Below, one piece after another: positions 9,696 to 18,512 of a DNA stretch of 64,000 bases; positions within the stretch are counted from its first letter, which is position 1; the number at the start of each line of letters is the position of its first letter. The notes below the pieces were generated by a model. The model was not told the origin of the DNA. It saw only the letters and a program-made list of their open reading frames with translations, and searched no databases. Position numbers and translations under genes: made by a program. The stretch is from assembly GCF_014397785.1 (NCBI RefSeq), contig NZ_VZQQ01000011.1:161402-225401 (forward strand). The letters are read 5' to 3'. Source of the stretch: Paraburkholderia podalyriae (GTDB lineage Bacteria; Pseudomonadota; Gammaproteobacteria; Burkholderiales; Burkholderiaceae).

Positions 9696-10130
9696 GATTG
9701 ACTCGGTGCGTCGGTTCATCGTTGTGCACGGATCCTGTGGACAGGGCCGTGGACATGGCGTTGAGTTTTCAAAAAAAGCGAAACGAAACAACGGGGTTAG
9801 GCGGGTGCCCGCGATGCGGGCAAGCTGTTTTGTCGCGCGGCTTCCGCTGGCGCGCCAGAAAGCCGGACATGGACGCACAGCCCGCCGGGGGAAGCCTGTT
9901 CGCGGGGTATTGTACTGATTTCGATCACGCCGGCAATTGACGTCGCGCTGAATTGGCCGACCGGACAAGGCGCGGCGGGCGCCGGGGGACATGCGCCGGA
10001 GGATGGAAGGCTCGCGCGACGGCTGCGCGATAGGTATCGGCGCAACTGACGGACGTGCGCCCGTTGCATTGTTCGGTGCGGTGCGCGGCGGCCTTATCTG
10101 TTGCTTTTTGTGCCGGCCGCACACGCCGCA
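9696..10130. other. Intergenic region upstream of parE
   Basis: This 435-bp segment lies between uup and parE, both on the minus strand, so it should carry the parE promoter and the end of the uup transcript. It contains a small perfect hairpin (TGCCCGC at 9806-9812, GCGGGCA at 9816-9822) without an adjacent T-run. No credible gene was seen on either strand. Confidence 0.5.
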
Positions 10131-12065
10131 TTACTTGACGCGGTTTTCCAGCTCGTCCCAACGCTCGAGCGCGAGCATCAACTCTTCGTCGATCTCGGCA
10201 TAGCGCTCCGTCAGACGCGCGCCCTCGCGCGCATCCTTCGCGAACACCGAGCCGTCTTCGAGCTGCGCGCCGATCGCCTTCTGTTCGGCCTCGAGGTCCG
10301 CAATCTGTTTCGGCAGCGCCTCCAGTTCGCGCTGCTCCTTGAACGACAGCTTCACGGTGCGCTGCGCATTGCGGCCCCCGGCGCTTTCCTTCGGCGCCGG
10401 TTCTTTCGGCGCTTCCTTGCTCGCCTCTTTCTGCGCGTCGAGCGCGAGTTGTTCCGAGCGATCGCGTTGCGTCTGCCAGTCGGTGAAGCCGCCGACGTAT
10501 TCGCGCCACTTGCCGCCGCCTTCCGATGCGATCACCGACGTCACCACGTTATCGAGAAACGCGCGGTCGTGGCTGACGAGCAGCACCGTGCCGTCATAAT
10601 CGATCAGCAGTTCTTCGAGCAGTTCGAGCGTCGGAATGTCGAGGTCGTTGGTCGGTTCATCGAGCACCAGCACGTTGGTTGGACGCGCGAACAGACGCGC
10701 CAGCAACAGCCGGTTGCGCTCGCCGCCGGACAGCGACTTGACCGGCGAACGCGCGCGCTCCGGCGCGAACAGGAAGTCGCCGAGATAGCTCATCACGTGC
10801 TTCTTCTGGCCGTTGACTTCGACCCACTCGCTGCCGGGGCTGATCGTGTCCGCCAGACTCTTTTCAAGATCGAGCGCCGCGCGCATCTGATCGAAATACG
10901 CGACCTGCAGATTCGTGCCGACGCGCACGTTGCCCTCATCCGGCGCGAGTTCGCCGAGAATCAGCTTCAGCAGCGTGGTCTTGCCCGCGCCGTTCGGACC
11001 GACGAAGCCGATCTTGTCGCCGCGCATCACCGTGTCCGTGAAGCGGTCCACCACCGTGCGCTCGCCGTAGCGCTTCGTCACGTCCGTCAGTTCCGCGACG
11101 ATCTTGCCGGACTTTTCGCCCTGACCGACGTCGAGCTTCACGTTGCCCAGCACGTTGCGGCGCTCGGCGCGTTCGTTGCGCATCTGCACGAGCCGCGAGA
11201 TGCGCCCGACGCTGCGCGTGCGGCGCGCCTCGACACCCTTGCGGATCCACACTTCTTCCTGCGCGAGCAGCTTGTCGAACTTCTCGTTCTCGATGCGCTC
11301 GACTTCGAGCTGCTGCGCTTTGCGCGTCTGGTACGCGGAGAAATTGCCCGGATACGACAGCAGCCGCCCGCGATCGAGCTCAACGATGCGTGTCGCGACG
11401 CGGTCGAGAAACGCGCGATCGTGCGTGATGAACAGCAGCCCCGCGCGCAGCGACACCAGCAGATCTTCGAGCCAGCGGATGCCGTCGAAGTCGAGATGGT
11501 TGGTCGGCTCGTCGAGTAGCAGCACATCGGGCTGCACGACGAGCGCACGCGCGAGCGCCGCGCGCTTCTGCATGCCGCCCGACAGCGAGCCGATGCGCGC
11601 TTCGCCGTTCAGGCCGATCTGCTGAAGCGTGGTCGCGACGCGGGTGCTCCAGTTCCATGCGTCCGCGGCGTCCAGCGACGATTGCAGCGTGTTCATACGT
11701 GCGAGCAGCGCGTCGTGCTCGGCGCCCTCGGGTGTGTCGGCGAGCTGATGCGCGACCGCGTCGTATTCGTCGAGCAGCGTGCGCGCCTCGGCGAGACCGG
11801 CGGCGACTGCGTCGAACACGGTGTCGTCGGCGTTGAACTCGGGCTCCTGCGGCACGTAGACCGTGCTCAGATGCTGCTGACGCGTGACCAGGCCGTCATC
11901 GGGTTTGGCCAGATCGGCGACGATCTTCAACAGCGACGACTTGCCCGCGCCGTTGCGCCCGATCAGCCCGACGCGCTCGCCCGCTTCGAGCGAGAAATCC
12001 GCGTGGTCGAGCAGCGCGACGTGACCGAACGCCAGCTGGGCTCCGGTAATGGTGTAAAGCGACAT
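10131..12065 (-). CDS. uup: ABC-F ATPase of the Uup type
   Basis: A 644-residue cytosolic protein with two ABC ATPase cassettes and no membrane segment. The first cassette has GRNGAGKSS, LSGGMQKRAALARAL and LLLDEPTNHLD; the second has GPNGAGKTT, LSGGERNRLLLARL and LVLDEPTNDLD. The C-terminal tail is a charged coiled coil beginning near KLSFKEQRELEALPKQ, the feature that distinguishes Uup from EttA and YheS. Uup acts on ribosomes and influences precise transposon excision in E. coli. ATG 12065 gives the family's normal MSLYTITGAQLAFG start. Confidence 0.93.
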   Translation of the reverse strand: MSLYTITGAQLAFGHVALLDHADFSLEAGERVGLIGRNGAGKSSLLKIVADLAKPDDGLVTRQQHLSTVYVPQEPEFNADDTVFDAVAAGLAEARTLLDEYDAVAHQLADTPEGAEHDALLARMNTLQSSLDAADAWNWSTRVATTLQQIGLNGEARIGSLSGGMQKRAALARALVVQPDVLLLDEPTNHLDFDGIRWLEDLLVSLRAGLLFITHDRAFLDRVATRIVELDRGRLLSYPGNFSAYQTRKAQQLEVERIENEKFDKLLAQEEVWIRKGVEARRTRSVGRISRLVQMRNERAERRNVLGNVKLDVGQGEKSGKIVAELTDVTKRYGERTVVDRFTDTVMRGDKIGFVGPNGAGKTTLLKLILGELAPDEGNVRVGTNLQVAYFDQMRAALDLEKSLADTISPGSEWVEVNGQKKHVMSYLGDFLFAPERARSPVKSLSGGERNRLLLARLFARPTNVLVLDEPTNDLDIPTLELLEELLIDYDGTVLLVSHDRAFLDNVVTSVIASEGGGKWREYVGGFTDWQTQRDRSEQLALDAQKEASKEAPKEPAPKESAGGRNAQRTVKLSFKEQRELEALPKQIADLEAEQKAIGAQLEDGSVFAKDAREGARLTERYAEIDEELMLALERWDELENRVK

Positions 12066-12224
12066 GGGAATTGGGGGGAAGACAGCGATGAGTCGGAACT
12101 GCTCATTGTACCGGGCGCGGGGCCGGTCGCAGGGATGCCGGGGGGACGACACGTGCAATGGAGCGCGCAGCGTCATCGGGGCGGGCAGGCGATGCGCGCC
12201 GGCCCGGCCCTGTCGATCAGAGGC

Positions 12225-12626
12225 TTACTTGACGTGCACCGTGATCGTCTTGCTCATGTCCGGCCCGTACGAGCGATGCGCACCGTCGCCGAATTGCAGC
12301 GTCAGCGTATGGTCGCCCGGCGGCAGCGTCAGATCGGTTTCGGTCTGGCCTTTGCCGAAGTGCAGCGACTTGTCGGTCGCGGCGATGACCTCACCCTTCG
12401 CCGGCGGCTTGCCGTCGATCAGCAGATGATGATGCCCGGTGCCCTCCGTCATCGTGCCGGCAGGCGCGATCTTCATGCCGTCGAGGCCGAACACGACATG
12501 CACCGGATTGCTGACGGTCGCGCCGTCCGCCGGCTGCACGAAGTACACGCCCGCCGCCTGCGCCATGCCTGACGCGGCGAGCAGCCCAGCCGTCGCGATG
12601 CCGACCAACCATGTGCTTTTAAACAT
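12225..12626 (-). CDS. Secreted DUF4399 protein
   Basis: A 133-residue protein with a clear signal peptide (LVGIATAGLLAASGMAQAAG, cleavage after the AQA). The mature part is one DUF4399-type domain with VYFVQPADGATVSNPVHVVF, a GHHHLLIDG segment and LTLQFGDGAH. The His cluster suggests metal binding, but the family's function is not established. It is monocistronic; the upstream flank carries CAAAGGAGAGAAC, a good ribosome binding site. Confidence 0.85.
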   Translation of the reverse strand: MFKSTWLVGIATAGLLAASGMAQAAGVYFVQPADGATVSNPVHVVFGLDGMKIAPAGTMTEGTGHHHLLIDGKPPAKGEVIAATDKSLHFGKGQTETDLTLPPGDHTLTLQFGDGAHRSYGPDMSKTITVHVK

Positions 12627-12933
12627 TGTTCTCTCCTTTGGGAACGAAATCCGGCCACGCGATGCCGCCAGCGGCCTCGCCTGAGACCGATCGTCGCGAT
12701 GCAGGCGTCATGTGCGCCGCGTCTGTCTAATCAAATCGCTGCAGACCCAAGCATAGACGCTATATGTGACGAAGCCGGCCGCGCGAGCCTGGGCACGCCC
12801 CCGGATGCATTGCGGCCGCGCCGCAGCGGTCTTCCGGGGGCGAATTGACAAATTCCGGTAATATTGCGCGTCGCCGCGCGCCCCAGAAAGGGGCAAAGCA
12901 AGCCGGCCATTGCATTGAACGAGAGAGTGTGTC
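12627..12933. other. Divergent intergenic region between DUF4399 and rubredoxin genes
   Basis: This 307-bp region should hold promoters in both directions. A perfect TTGACA is at 12845-12850 but no good -10 hexamer lies 16-18 bases beyond it, so it is not called as a promoter. No gene was seen. Confidence 0.45.
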
Positions 12934-13125
12934 GTGAGCGAAGTAATCGAAGTGACGGAATACAAGAGCTGGGTCTGCCTGATTTGCGGCTGGATCTACA
13001 ACGAGGAAGACGGGCTGCCCGAAGACGGCATCGCAGCGGGCACGCGCTTCGCCGACATCCCGGCAGACTGGCGCTGTCCGCTGTGCGACGTGGGCAAGGC
13101 GGAGTTCGCGGTGGTGGAGTTTTAA
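12934..13125 (+). CDS. Rubredoxin
   Basis: A 63-residue iron-sulfur electron carrier. The two Cys knuckles that bind a single Fe are visible as CLICGWIYN and CPLCDVGKAEF, spaced as in classical rubredoxins, with the conserved GLPEDGIAAGTRFADIPADW between them. The likely start is GTG at 12934, preceded by GAACGAGAGAGTGT; no in-frame ATG gives a family-like N-terminus. No dedicated redox partner gene is adjacent. Confidence 0.95.
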   Translation: MSEVIEVTEYKSWVCLICGWIYNEEDGLPEDGIAAGTRFADIPADWRCPLCDVGKAEFAVVEF

Positions 13126-13363
13126 CCGTGAAATGACCTTGTGGCGATGGGCGCGGTTACGTGCGATTCGCCAGATGGCCAGGATGGTTCGTGCGGCTCG
13201 GCAGTCGATGTCTGTGGGGCCGTTTGTTTTTGTGGAATTGGTCGCTGCGCGTGCCACCCCTTGCCGGGCTCTCCTTTTGCCCGCGCCGGTTTGATATACT
13301 CTGCCCTCGCTGGTCAAGCTCTGGGACTCACCGAGTCCTCGCCGATTTGTCCGGCTCGGTCCT

Positions 13364-13438
13364 CTCCCTGTAGTTCAATGGATAGAACAAGTGCCTCCTA
13401 AGCGCTAGATACAGGTTCGATTCCTGTCAGGGGGACCA
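13364..13438 (+). tRNA. tRNA-Arg (anticodon CCT)
   Basis: The 75-base sequence folds as a cloverleaf with CCA encoded. The acceptor stem is CTCCCTG with CAGGGGG, allowing one G-T pair. The D-arm is GTTC/GAAC, the anticodon arm AGTGC/GCGCT with loop CTCCTAA (anticodon CCT), and the T-arm ACAGG/CCTGT with loop TTCGATT. A TATACT -10 element lies at 13295-13300, upstream of the gene. tRNA genes for rare Arg codons are common integration sites, and the DNA just downstream is unusually A/T-rich. Confidence 0.95.
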
Positions 13439-13471
13439 AGTAGAGCTCACCCGGCTCCCAGGTTCGCTCAC

Positions 13472-13506
13472 AAAAGCCCCGTATGCGTTGCGCTGCGGGG
13501 CTTTTT
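13472..13506 (+). terminator. Rho-independent terminator after tRNA-Arg
   Basis: The stem AAAAGCCCCG pairs with CGGGGCTTTT and is followed by T residues, 34 bases after the tRNA. The A-run before the stem also makes it usable on the opposite strand. Confidence 0.85.
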
Positions 13507-13655
13507 GCTGCCGATCTGCCTTCCAGGCCCGATCGGAGCCGTCCCTGCGCTTTGCGCGACCTACCCCGTCGAAGACAGCGAAAAACCACGCCCTTCCGGA
13601 AACGTCAGATCGCTATAATCTGCGAGCCGACTTCGAAACGTTTCCGAGGACCCAC

Positions 13656-14594
13656 ATGGATCAAGCCCTTGAATGCGTTACCGCGTTGAACTTTTGCGAG
13701 CAGGCCTATCTCGCCGCCAATCCGGACGTCGCTGAAGCTGTCAGGCTCGGTGCGTTGCGATCGGGAAGATCGCATTTCGAAGTATTCGGCGTCTCCGAAA
13801 GTCATCGCAGGCAGGACGCAAAGGTGGCCGCTCAATCCAGGCAACAACGAAGAAAAAGAATAAAGTCTGTCCTTCGCACTGACATGCCATTTAGTGACGA
13901 CGGTAAGTTTTTCGATTTTTTGTCGCCCGATCTACGTTCCCAATTCGACATTTACGACTCGGAACTGGCCGGAAGCAATCTGTACGATCAGGATGCACTG
14001 GCGATGATCGAGCGCCACCCGTCGGGGATGATTCTGGATTGTGGAGCCGGCAGCCGTCCCGCGGTCTACGAAAACGTGGTCAATTTCGACATCAGCAATT
14101 ACCCATCCACCGATGTTCGAGGTGTCGGCGAAGTTCTGCCGTTCAAAGATGCGTCGTTCGATGGCGTCTTGTCGTTGAATGTTCTCGAACACGTGAAGGA
14201 TCCATTCACCGCTGCCAAAGAAATTCTTCGCGTGTTGAAGCCGGGCGGCGATCTGGTCGTGGTGGTTCCGCTTACCCAGCCCACTCATGGCTATCCGCAT
14301 CACTACTACAACATGACAGCCGAAGGGATTCTCAATCTGTTCGGATCTGCGATCGATGTCGAACGCGTGTACGTGCCGGAATCGACAACAGCCATATGGT
14401 CGATTTACTGGATCATGAGCGAGTGGGCCGAAGGTCTCGACGAGAATGCACTGAAAGAATTCAAGGCACTCACGGTCGAAGACATTCTGCAGGGACCACC
14501 GACGTTGCTGGATCGATCGTTTGTTAAGCAGCTAAGCGCAAAAAAGAATCTCGACATTGCGAGTTCGACGACCGTGATTGCAAAACGCGTCTGA
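13656..14594 (+). CDS. SAM-dependent methyltransferase with N-terminal YLxxNPDV module
   Basis: A 312-residue protein. Residues about 1-50 contain YLAANPDVAEAVRLG followed by HFEVFG, a short helical module otherwise seen in surface or polysaccharide-associated proteins (YLxxNPDV...G...HYxxFG). From about residue 125 a class I methyltransferase domain follows, with ILDCGAGSRP (motif I), NFDIS, DASFDGVLSLNVLEHV and LKPGGDLVVVVP, matching the Methyltransf_11 group. The substrate is unknown; a sugar or lipid of surface glycan synthesis is a reasonable inference. The gene is more A/T-rich than its neighbours. ATG 13656 is preceded by GAGGACCCAC. It sits directly downstream of tRNA-Arg. Confidence 0.85.
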   Translation: MDQALECVTALNFCEQAYLAANPDVAEAVRLGALRSGRSHFEVFGVSESHRRQDAKVAAQSRQQRRKRIKSVLRTDMPFSDDGKFFDFLSPDLRSQFDIYDSELAGSNLYDQDALAMIERHPSGMILDCGAGSRPAVYENVVNFDISNYPSTDVRGVGEVLPFKDASFDGVLSLNVLEHVKDPFTAAKEILRVLKPGGDLVVVVPLTQPTHGYPHHYYNMTAEGILNLFGSAIDVERVYVPESTTAIWSIYWIMSEWAEGLDENALKEFKALTVEDILQGPPTLLDRSFVKQLSAKKNLDIASSTTVIAKRV

Positions 14595-14655
14595 GACGCG
14601 CTCCCCGCAGAGTTCAAACTTCGTCTTCGAAACACATGCAGGTTCTACGGCTCCG

Positions 14656-15495
14656 TTATTTTGGAATCGGCCGATGGATAGTCGGCTCGTATATCGACGG
14701 ATCGACGATGTTCATCTCGTCTTTCGGGCGTTCGCCGAAAACTCGCTCGAAGTCTTCGGGACCCAGAATGTCAGCAGCGTCGTGGAGAAAAGACGAATAG
14801 GCCTCGTTCAGTTTCGAGGCCGACGGTGCGTCGCTGCCCGGCGGCACGTATTGCAAACGTTCGACCCGCGCCATAAACGCGCGTCGATGCTTCATCAACG
14901 ACTTGATCTTTGCGTCCGCGTCCGGACCGGTCAAGGTCGCCTGAAGATGCTCCTGAAAATCATCGACATCGGCTTGCGGATGTCCTGGCTTCATGGCGTT
15001 ACTCCCGCCTGGGGTTGAGCACTGAATTCTTTTGCTCGCCCATGCAGCATGCTGCTTGCCGTATGTTCCGAAGATCGCGTTGCTCAACCAGTAACCCCTG
15101 GACATGCGGACCGTAGCAGCGGCCGCTCCACCGCTGCCGGTAGCCCAAAGAATCTGGTTTGACAGCTGATGGCACACGCCATCGCGACCATAGCTAAAAA
15201 TCGTTCCACGACCGGCCGGTTCGATGTTCGGATCGACATCGGGCCGACATAGACAACTAGCATAAGGCAGATTGGCCCCGGCGGAAGCCAAGAAACCATC
15301 CGCACTGGCCGGCGTCCCGCCTCTGGCGTGGAAGCTGCCCCAGCTGTACCAATAGTGCTCTCCAGCGATCAAAACGTCCGCCAGCGCCGGGTAAATCTTC
15401 ACCCGGCTGTCATAAGTCGTCACCCATGTGTGATCAACGGCGGACTCTTGAAAATACGCCGGAGCCGTCCATGCGAACAATGTAACGGCGCTCAT
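14656..15495 (-). CDS. Unrecognised protein with GVCHQ motif
   Basis: A 279-residue protein that I do not assign to a family. The N-terminal half has DHTWVT (about residue 22), a GEHYWYSWGSFH segment, two close Cys in SCLCRPDVDPN, and YGRDGVCHQLSNQIL. A His followed later by a Cys-containing helix start is the order found in circularly permuted papain-like hydrolases, but this is only a suggestion. The C-terminal half is helical and charged. The first ~12 residues are hydrophobic but too short for a confident signal peptide. The gene is A/T-richer than its surroundings, converges with the preceding methyltransferase gene, and has a weak ribosome binding site (AAGATGAAGCA). Confidence 0.7.
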   Translation of the reverse strand: MSAVTLFAWTAPAYFQESAVDHTWVTTYDSRVKIYPALADVLIAGEHYWYSWGSFHARGGTPASADGFLASAGANLPYASCLCRPDVDPNIEPAGRGTIFSYGRDGVCHQLSNQILWATGSGGAAAATVRMSRGYWLSNAIFGTYGKQHAAWASKRIQCSTPGGSNAMKPGHPQADVDDFQEHLQATLTGPDADAKIKSLMKHRRAFMARVERLQYVPPGSDAPSASKLNEAYSSFLHDAADILGPEDFERVFGERPKDEMNIVDPSIYEPTIHRPIPK

Positions 15496-15610
15496 TGCTT
15501 CATCTTGGCCGCATAACAGCGCTGTCGCGCGAAACTCGCCCGAAAGCTGGTAAAAACCTTGCTTACCTCAAAGGTTATACGCGGTGAGCAGTATCAATTT
15601 CAAGGATGCT

Positions 15611-15641
15611 AAAAACCTGCCGAAGCGCTGTTAGCGCTTCG
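15611..15641 (-). terminator. Intrinsic terminator overlapping the acyltransferase stop codon
   Basis: The perfect 9-bp inverted repeat CGAAGCGCT (15621-15629) and AGCGCTTCG (15633-15641) is followed on the minus strand by GGCAGG and five T residues (15611-15615). Its loop and 3' arm include the TAA stop of the acyltransferase gene, so coding sequence contributes to the hairpin. Confidence 0.75.
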
Positions 15642-16707
15642 CTCCCGCTACCGCACTTCCCCACGACAGTCCGGCGATCCACCTGGCGACGGCCCGACTA
15701 GCCGGCCGCTCGACCCATCGATACGACCCGAGCGCCACCACCGACGACCCCACTACGACCACCGCGCCCACCAGATCCCCCGGCCACCGATGCCGGGCAT
15801 CGATCATCTGCAAGAGCCCGATCACCACCGGCATCGCGAGCAGGTGCGTCAGATATAGCGAATACGATGCATCGCCAATGCGCTCGAGCCACCTGCTCCA
15901 CCGTACCTTGCTCTCGACTGACAAGCCCGCCACCACGACGGCCAACGCCGGCAAGCCAAAGACGAGAAAACGGTTCGCATCGGTCAACCTCGGCGCGAAT
16001 GCGCCCGCTGCGGCGACCACCACCAGCAGTCCCGCCGCCGCGGCCAGCGGCACTGTCCGCCCGGACGCATACCACGCGCCGACGCAGCACCCGAACACAA
16101 ACTCCAGCACCAGCGGATTCGTGTAAAACGCAAACGCGACGCCCTCGCCGGGCAGCAGGTGCAACGCGGACGTCACCAGCAGAAACGCACCCACCGCCAG
16201 CAGACGACGCCTTGTCACGCTCATCGCCACGGCAAACACAGCGTAAAACCACATCTCGTAGTTCAGCGTCCAGCCGACGCCCAGCACGGGCGCGGCGATG
16301 CCGGTCCAGCTCGTCGACGGTAGAAACAGAAACGACGACAGCGCATGCCACGCGCTCACGCGCGCATGATCGAACGCTTCGGGAACGCCCGGCACGAACG
16401 CGACGAGCGCGATAAACAACGCGGTGAGAATCCAGTAGAGCGGCACGACCCGCGCGATGCGGGCGCAAATGAACGAGCGCGCCGACTCGATTCCCGGCGG
16501 CAAACCGTGAGTCACCAGCGCCATCACGAAGCCGGAGATCACGAAAAACACGTCGACGCCGATTTCGCCATAGCGCGACACGCGCGGAAAAACATGCACG
16601 AGCCAGCCATGCGCGGCGACGATGCCGTTCGTATGAAACGCGACTACGCCCAGCGCGGCGAGCGCGCGCAACGCCTGGATTGATCGATACTTCCTGATGC
16701 CTGTCAT
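15631..16707 (-). CDS. Membrane acyltransferase (acyltransferase-3/OafA family)
   Basis: A 358-residue polytopic membrane protein with about ten hydrophobic helices. The N-terminal YRSIQALRALAALGVVAFH segment, with the family's Arg-Ala-Leu-Ala and following His, and the GVDVFFVISGFVMALVTH segment are diagnostic for acyltransferase-3 enzymes, which O-acetylate or acylate exopolysaccharide, O-antigen or Nod-factor-like sugars. No SGNH domain is attached. It may belong functionally with the neighbouring methyltransferase as glycan-decorating enzymes, but it is more G/C-rich than that gene and has its own terminator. Confidence 0.9.
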   Translation of the reverse strand: MTGIRKYRSIQALRALAALGVVAFHTNGIVAAHGWLVHVFPRVSRYGEIGVDVFFVISGFVMALVTHGLPPGIESARSFICARIARVVPLYWILTALFIALVAFVPGVPEAFDHARVSAWHALSSFLFLPSTSWTGIAAPVLGVGWTLNYEMWFYAVFAVAMSVTRRRLLAVGAFLLVTSALHLLPGEGVAFAFYTNPLVLEFVFGCCVGAWYASGRTVPLAAAAGLLVVVAAAGAFAPRLTDANRFLVFGLPALAVVVAGLSVESKVRWSRWLERIGDASYSLYLTHLLAMPVVIGLLQMIDARHRWPGDLVGAVVVVGSSVVALGSYRWVERPASRAVARWIAGLSWGSAVAGAKR

Positions 16708-16832
16708 ACCCTTCGATCCGACAGAGTGTGGGAGGCATGGTAGCGCCGAGCGTCACACGATGCAGCTCGGCCGGGCGCGTCCAATGCACGCCCGCCCGGC
16801 CGAGCGGTCAAGCTCGCGAAACGCTCAGGCCA

Positions 16833-17540
16833 TCAAGCCGGCCGCTGCGGAATATTCAGGCCGCGCACCACCGCTGGACGCTCGACGAACGCGCCCAGCA
16901 CGCGCCTCACGTTAGGGAAGTCCTGAATGCCGACCAGTTCTCCCGCCTCGTAAAAGCCGACCAGATTGCGCACCCAGGGGAAGATCGCGATATCGGCGAT
17001 CGAATAGTGATCACCCATCACCCATGCGCGTCCTTCGAGCCGCTGCTCCAGCACGCCGAGCAGCCGCTTCGATTCGGCGACGTAGCGATCGCGCGGACGC
17101 TTGTCCTCGTACTCCTTGCCGGCGAATTTGTGGAAGAAGCCGACCTGGCCGAACATCGGACCGATGCCGCCCATCTGGAACATCACCCACTGGATCGTCT
17201 CGTAGCGCCCCGCGGCGTCCCGCGGGATCAGCTGAGCGCTTTTGTCGGCGAGATAAATCAGGATCGCGCCCGATTCGAACAGCGGCAGCGGTTTGCCGTC
17301 GGGACCGTTCGGATCGAGGATCGCCGGAATCTTGTTGTTCGGGTTCAGCGACAGAAACGCCGGCGTCATCTGATCGTTGGTATCGAAGCGCACCAGATGC
17401 GGCTCGTATGGCAAGCCGGTTTCCTCGAGCATGATCGAGATTTTTACGCCATTGGGCGTCGGCAGCGAATAGAGCTGAATCCGGTCCGGATGCTCGGCCG
17501 GCCAATTCTTCGTGATCGCAAAAGCGGATAGATCGGTCAT
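16833..17540 (-). CDS. Glutathione S-transferase (YfcG/YghU-like)
   Basis: A 235-residue cytosolic protein with a thioredoxin-like N-terminal domain (RIQLYSLPTPNGVKISIMLEE, NPNNKIPAILDPNGPDG, FESGAILIYLADK) and a helical C-terminal domain (MGDHYSIADIAIFPWV). The TPNG segment in place of a catalytic Tyr and the NPDG-like insert after KIPAI mark the YfcG/YghU/Ure2-like nu class, which show disulfide-bond reductase activity with glutathione. Monocistronic. Confidence 0.9.
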   Translation of the reverse strand: MTDLSAFAITKNWPAEHPDRIQLYSLPTPNGVKISIMLEETGLPYEPHLVRFDTNDQMTPAFLSLNPNNKIPAILDPNGPDGKPLPLFESGAILIYLADKSAQLIPRDAAGRYETIQWVMFQMGGIGPMFGQVGFFHKFAGKEYEDKRPRDRYVAESKRLLGVLEQRLEGRAWVMGDHYSIADIAIFPWVRNLVGFYEAGELVGIQDFPNVRRVLGAFVERPAVVRGLNIPQRPA

Positions 17541-17669
17541 GGGTTCGCGTCGCCCTAGGGGACAGAAATTGCAAGACCGCCCAATATAAACCGACTCGGC
17601 ACAACGCGTGCGCGGCCGCGCGAAGACCTCACAAACGCCGCCACACCGCCGCCGTTCGCGATCGGTGGT

Positions 17670-17891
17670 TCACCACAAGTCCTTCGTCGCCGTGCCCGCG
17701 CGAACAGTGAAGCCCTCACGCCACAGCGCCGCGCCGACCGCCAGCAGCAACGTCTTCTCGGTGCCGTCGAGCAGTTCCCACGCGGCCGCGAACCACGTCG
17801 CGAAGTTCGCGCAGGTCGCTTCGAGATCGGGCGGCGCCTTGCCTTCCAGGTACTGCCGTTCGAACATCGAAAGTATTTTTTCGGGTGTCAT
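17670..17891 (-). CDS. Small conserved-looking hypothetical protein
   Basis: A 73-residue soluble protein (MTPEKILSMFERQY start, then a helical Ala/Trp-rich middle and a short basic tail). I do not recognise the family. ATG 17891 is preferred because AGGAGG sits eight bases upstream; a further in-frame ATG ten codons earlier lacks such a site. It follows the GST gene's opposite flank and appears monocistronic. Confidence 0.6.
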   Translation of the reverse strand: MTPEKILSMFERQYLEGKAPPDLEATCANFATWFAAAWELLDGTEKTLLLAVGAALWREGFTVRAGTATKDLW

Positions 17892-18121
17892 TGGCGCGGC
17901 CTCCTGATGGGATTGCGCCAAGTCTAAAGCGCCCGCAGCGCACGCGGAATGCCCACGCTCGCGATCACGGGTTACTCCCAGGCCGGCCGCCGCCTGTACG
18001 GCAGCGGCGACCCAGATGGTGAAAGCCGAGGCGCTGTGCCCGACCCGCGCCCCACGATAAACAAAGGCGCCGCGACAGTCGCGACACCTCCGTCGTTACG
18101 ACCACCTACACCGATCGGGCT

Positions 18122-18313
18122 TCAGTGATGACCGCGCTTTGCATTGTCCCTGGCGTCTTCCTTCGCGTCGCCATAGGTCTTCTGCACCTTGCCGGCGCCC
18201 TGCTGCACGTCGCCCTTGAGTTCCTTCGCAGGGTCGTTCGTGGCCTTGCCGACGGCCTCGTTGACCTTGCCCTTGACCTGCTTGCCAACGCCCTTCACTT
18301 GATCCTTGTTCAT
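18122..18313 (-). CDS. CsbD-family stress protein
   Basis: A 63-residue hydrophilic protein. MNKDQVKGVGKQVKGKVNEA is the hallmark of the CsbD/YjbJ family, followed by a second KELKGDVQQGAGKVQKTYGD repeat-like segment. Such proteins are abundant under general, osmotic or stationary-phase stress; molecular function is unknown. ATG 18313 is chosen as the family start, preceded by GGAAGCCGAAC; a longer upstream reading frame is not family-like. Confidence 0.9.
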   Translation of the reverse strand: MNKDQVKGVGKQVKGKVNEAVGKATNDPAKELKGDVQQGAGKVQKTYGDAKEDARDNAKRGHH

Positions 18314-18512
18314 GTTCGGCTTCCTATGCATAGTCGACAAAGATGCCGGCGCGCATTCCGCCGGTAGCTGGTACCAAGCAACGGCTGTTCCCGGGGTGGT
18401 CCGCGCGGCGACCTCGTCATTGATGAGCGCCAACACGCGATCAAGCAAAATTTTTATCAAAAAGCCCTAAAGTCCTGCCGCGGACCGCCGTAAATGCGTT
18501 CAGGGAGGAGCC

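Noticed and set aside
12845..12870. Perfect TTGACA upstream of rubredoxin as a promoter
   Set aside because: No acceptable -10 hexamer at 16-18 bases downstream; the only TAATAT is far too close.
13364..15640. Prophage or integrative element at tRNA-Arg
   Set aside because: No integrase, phage gene or duplicated tRNA 3' end found; only composition suggests acquisition, so it was kept as a weaker finding.
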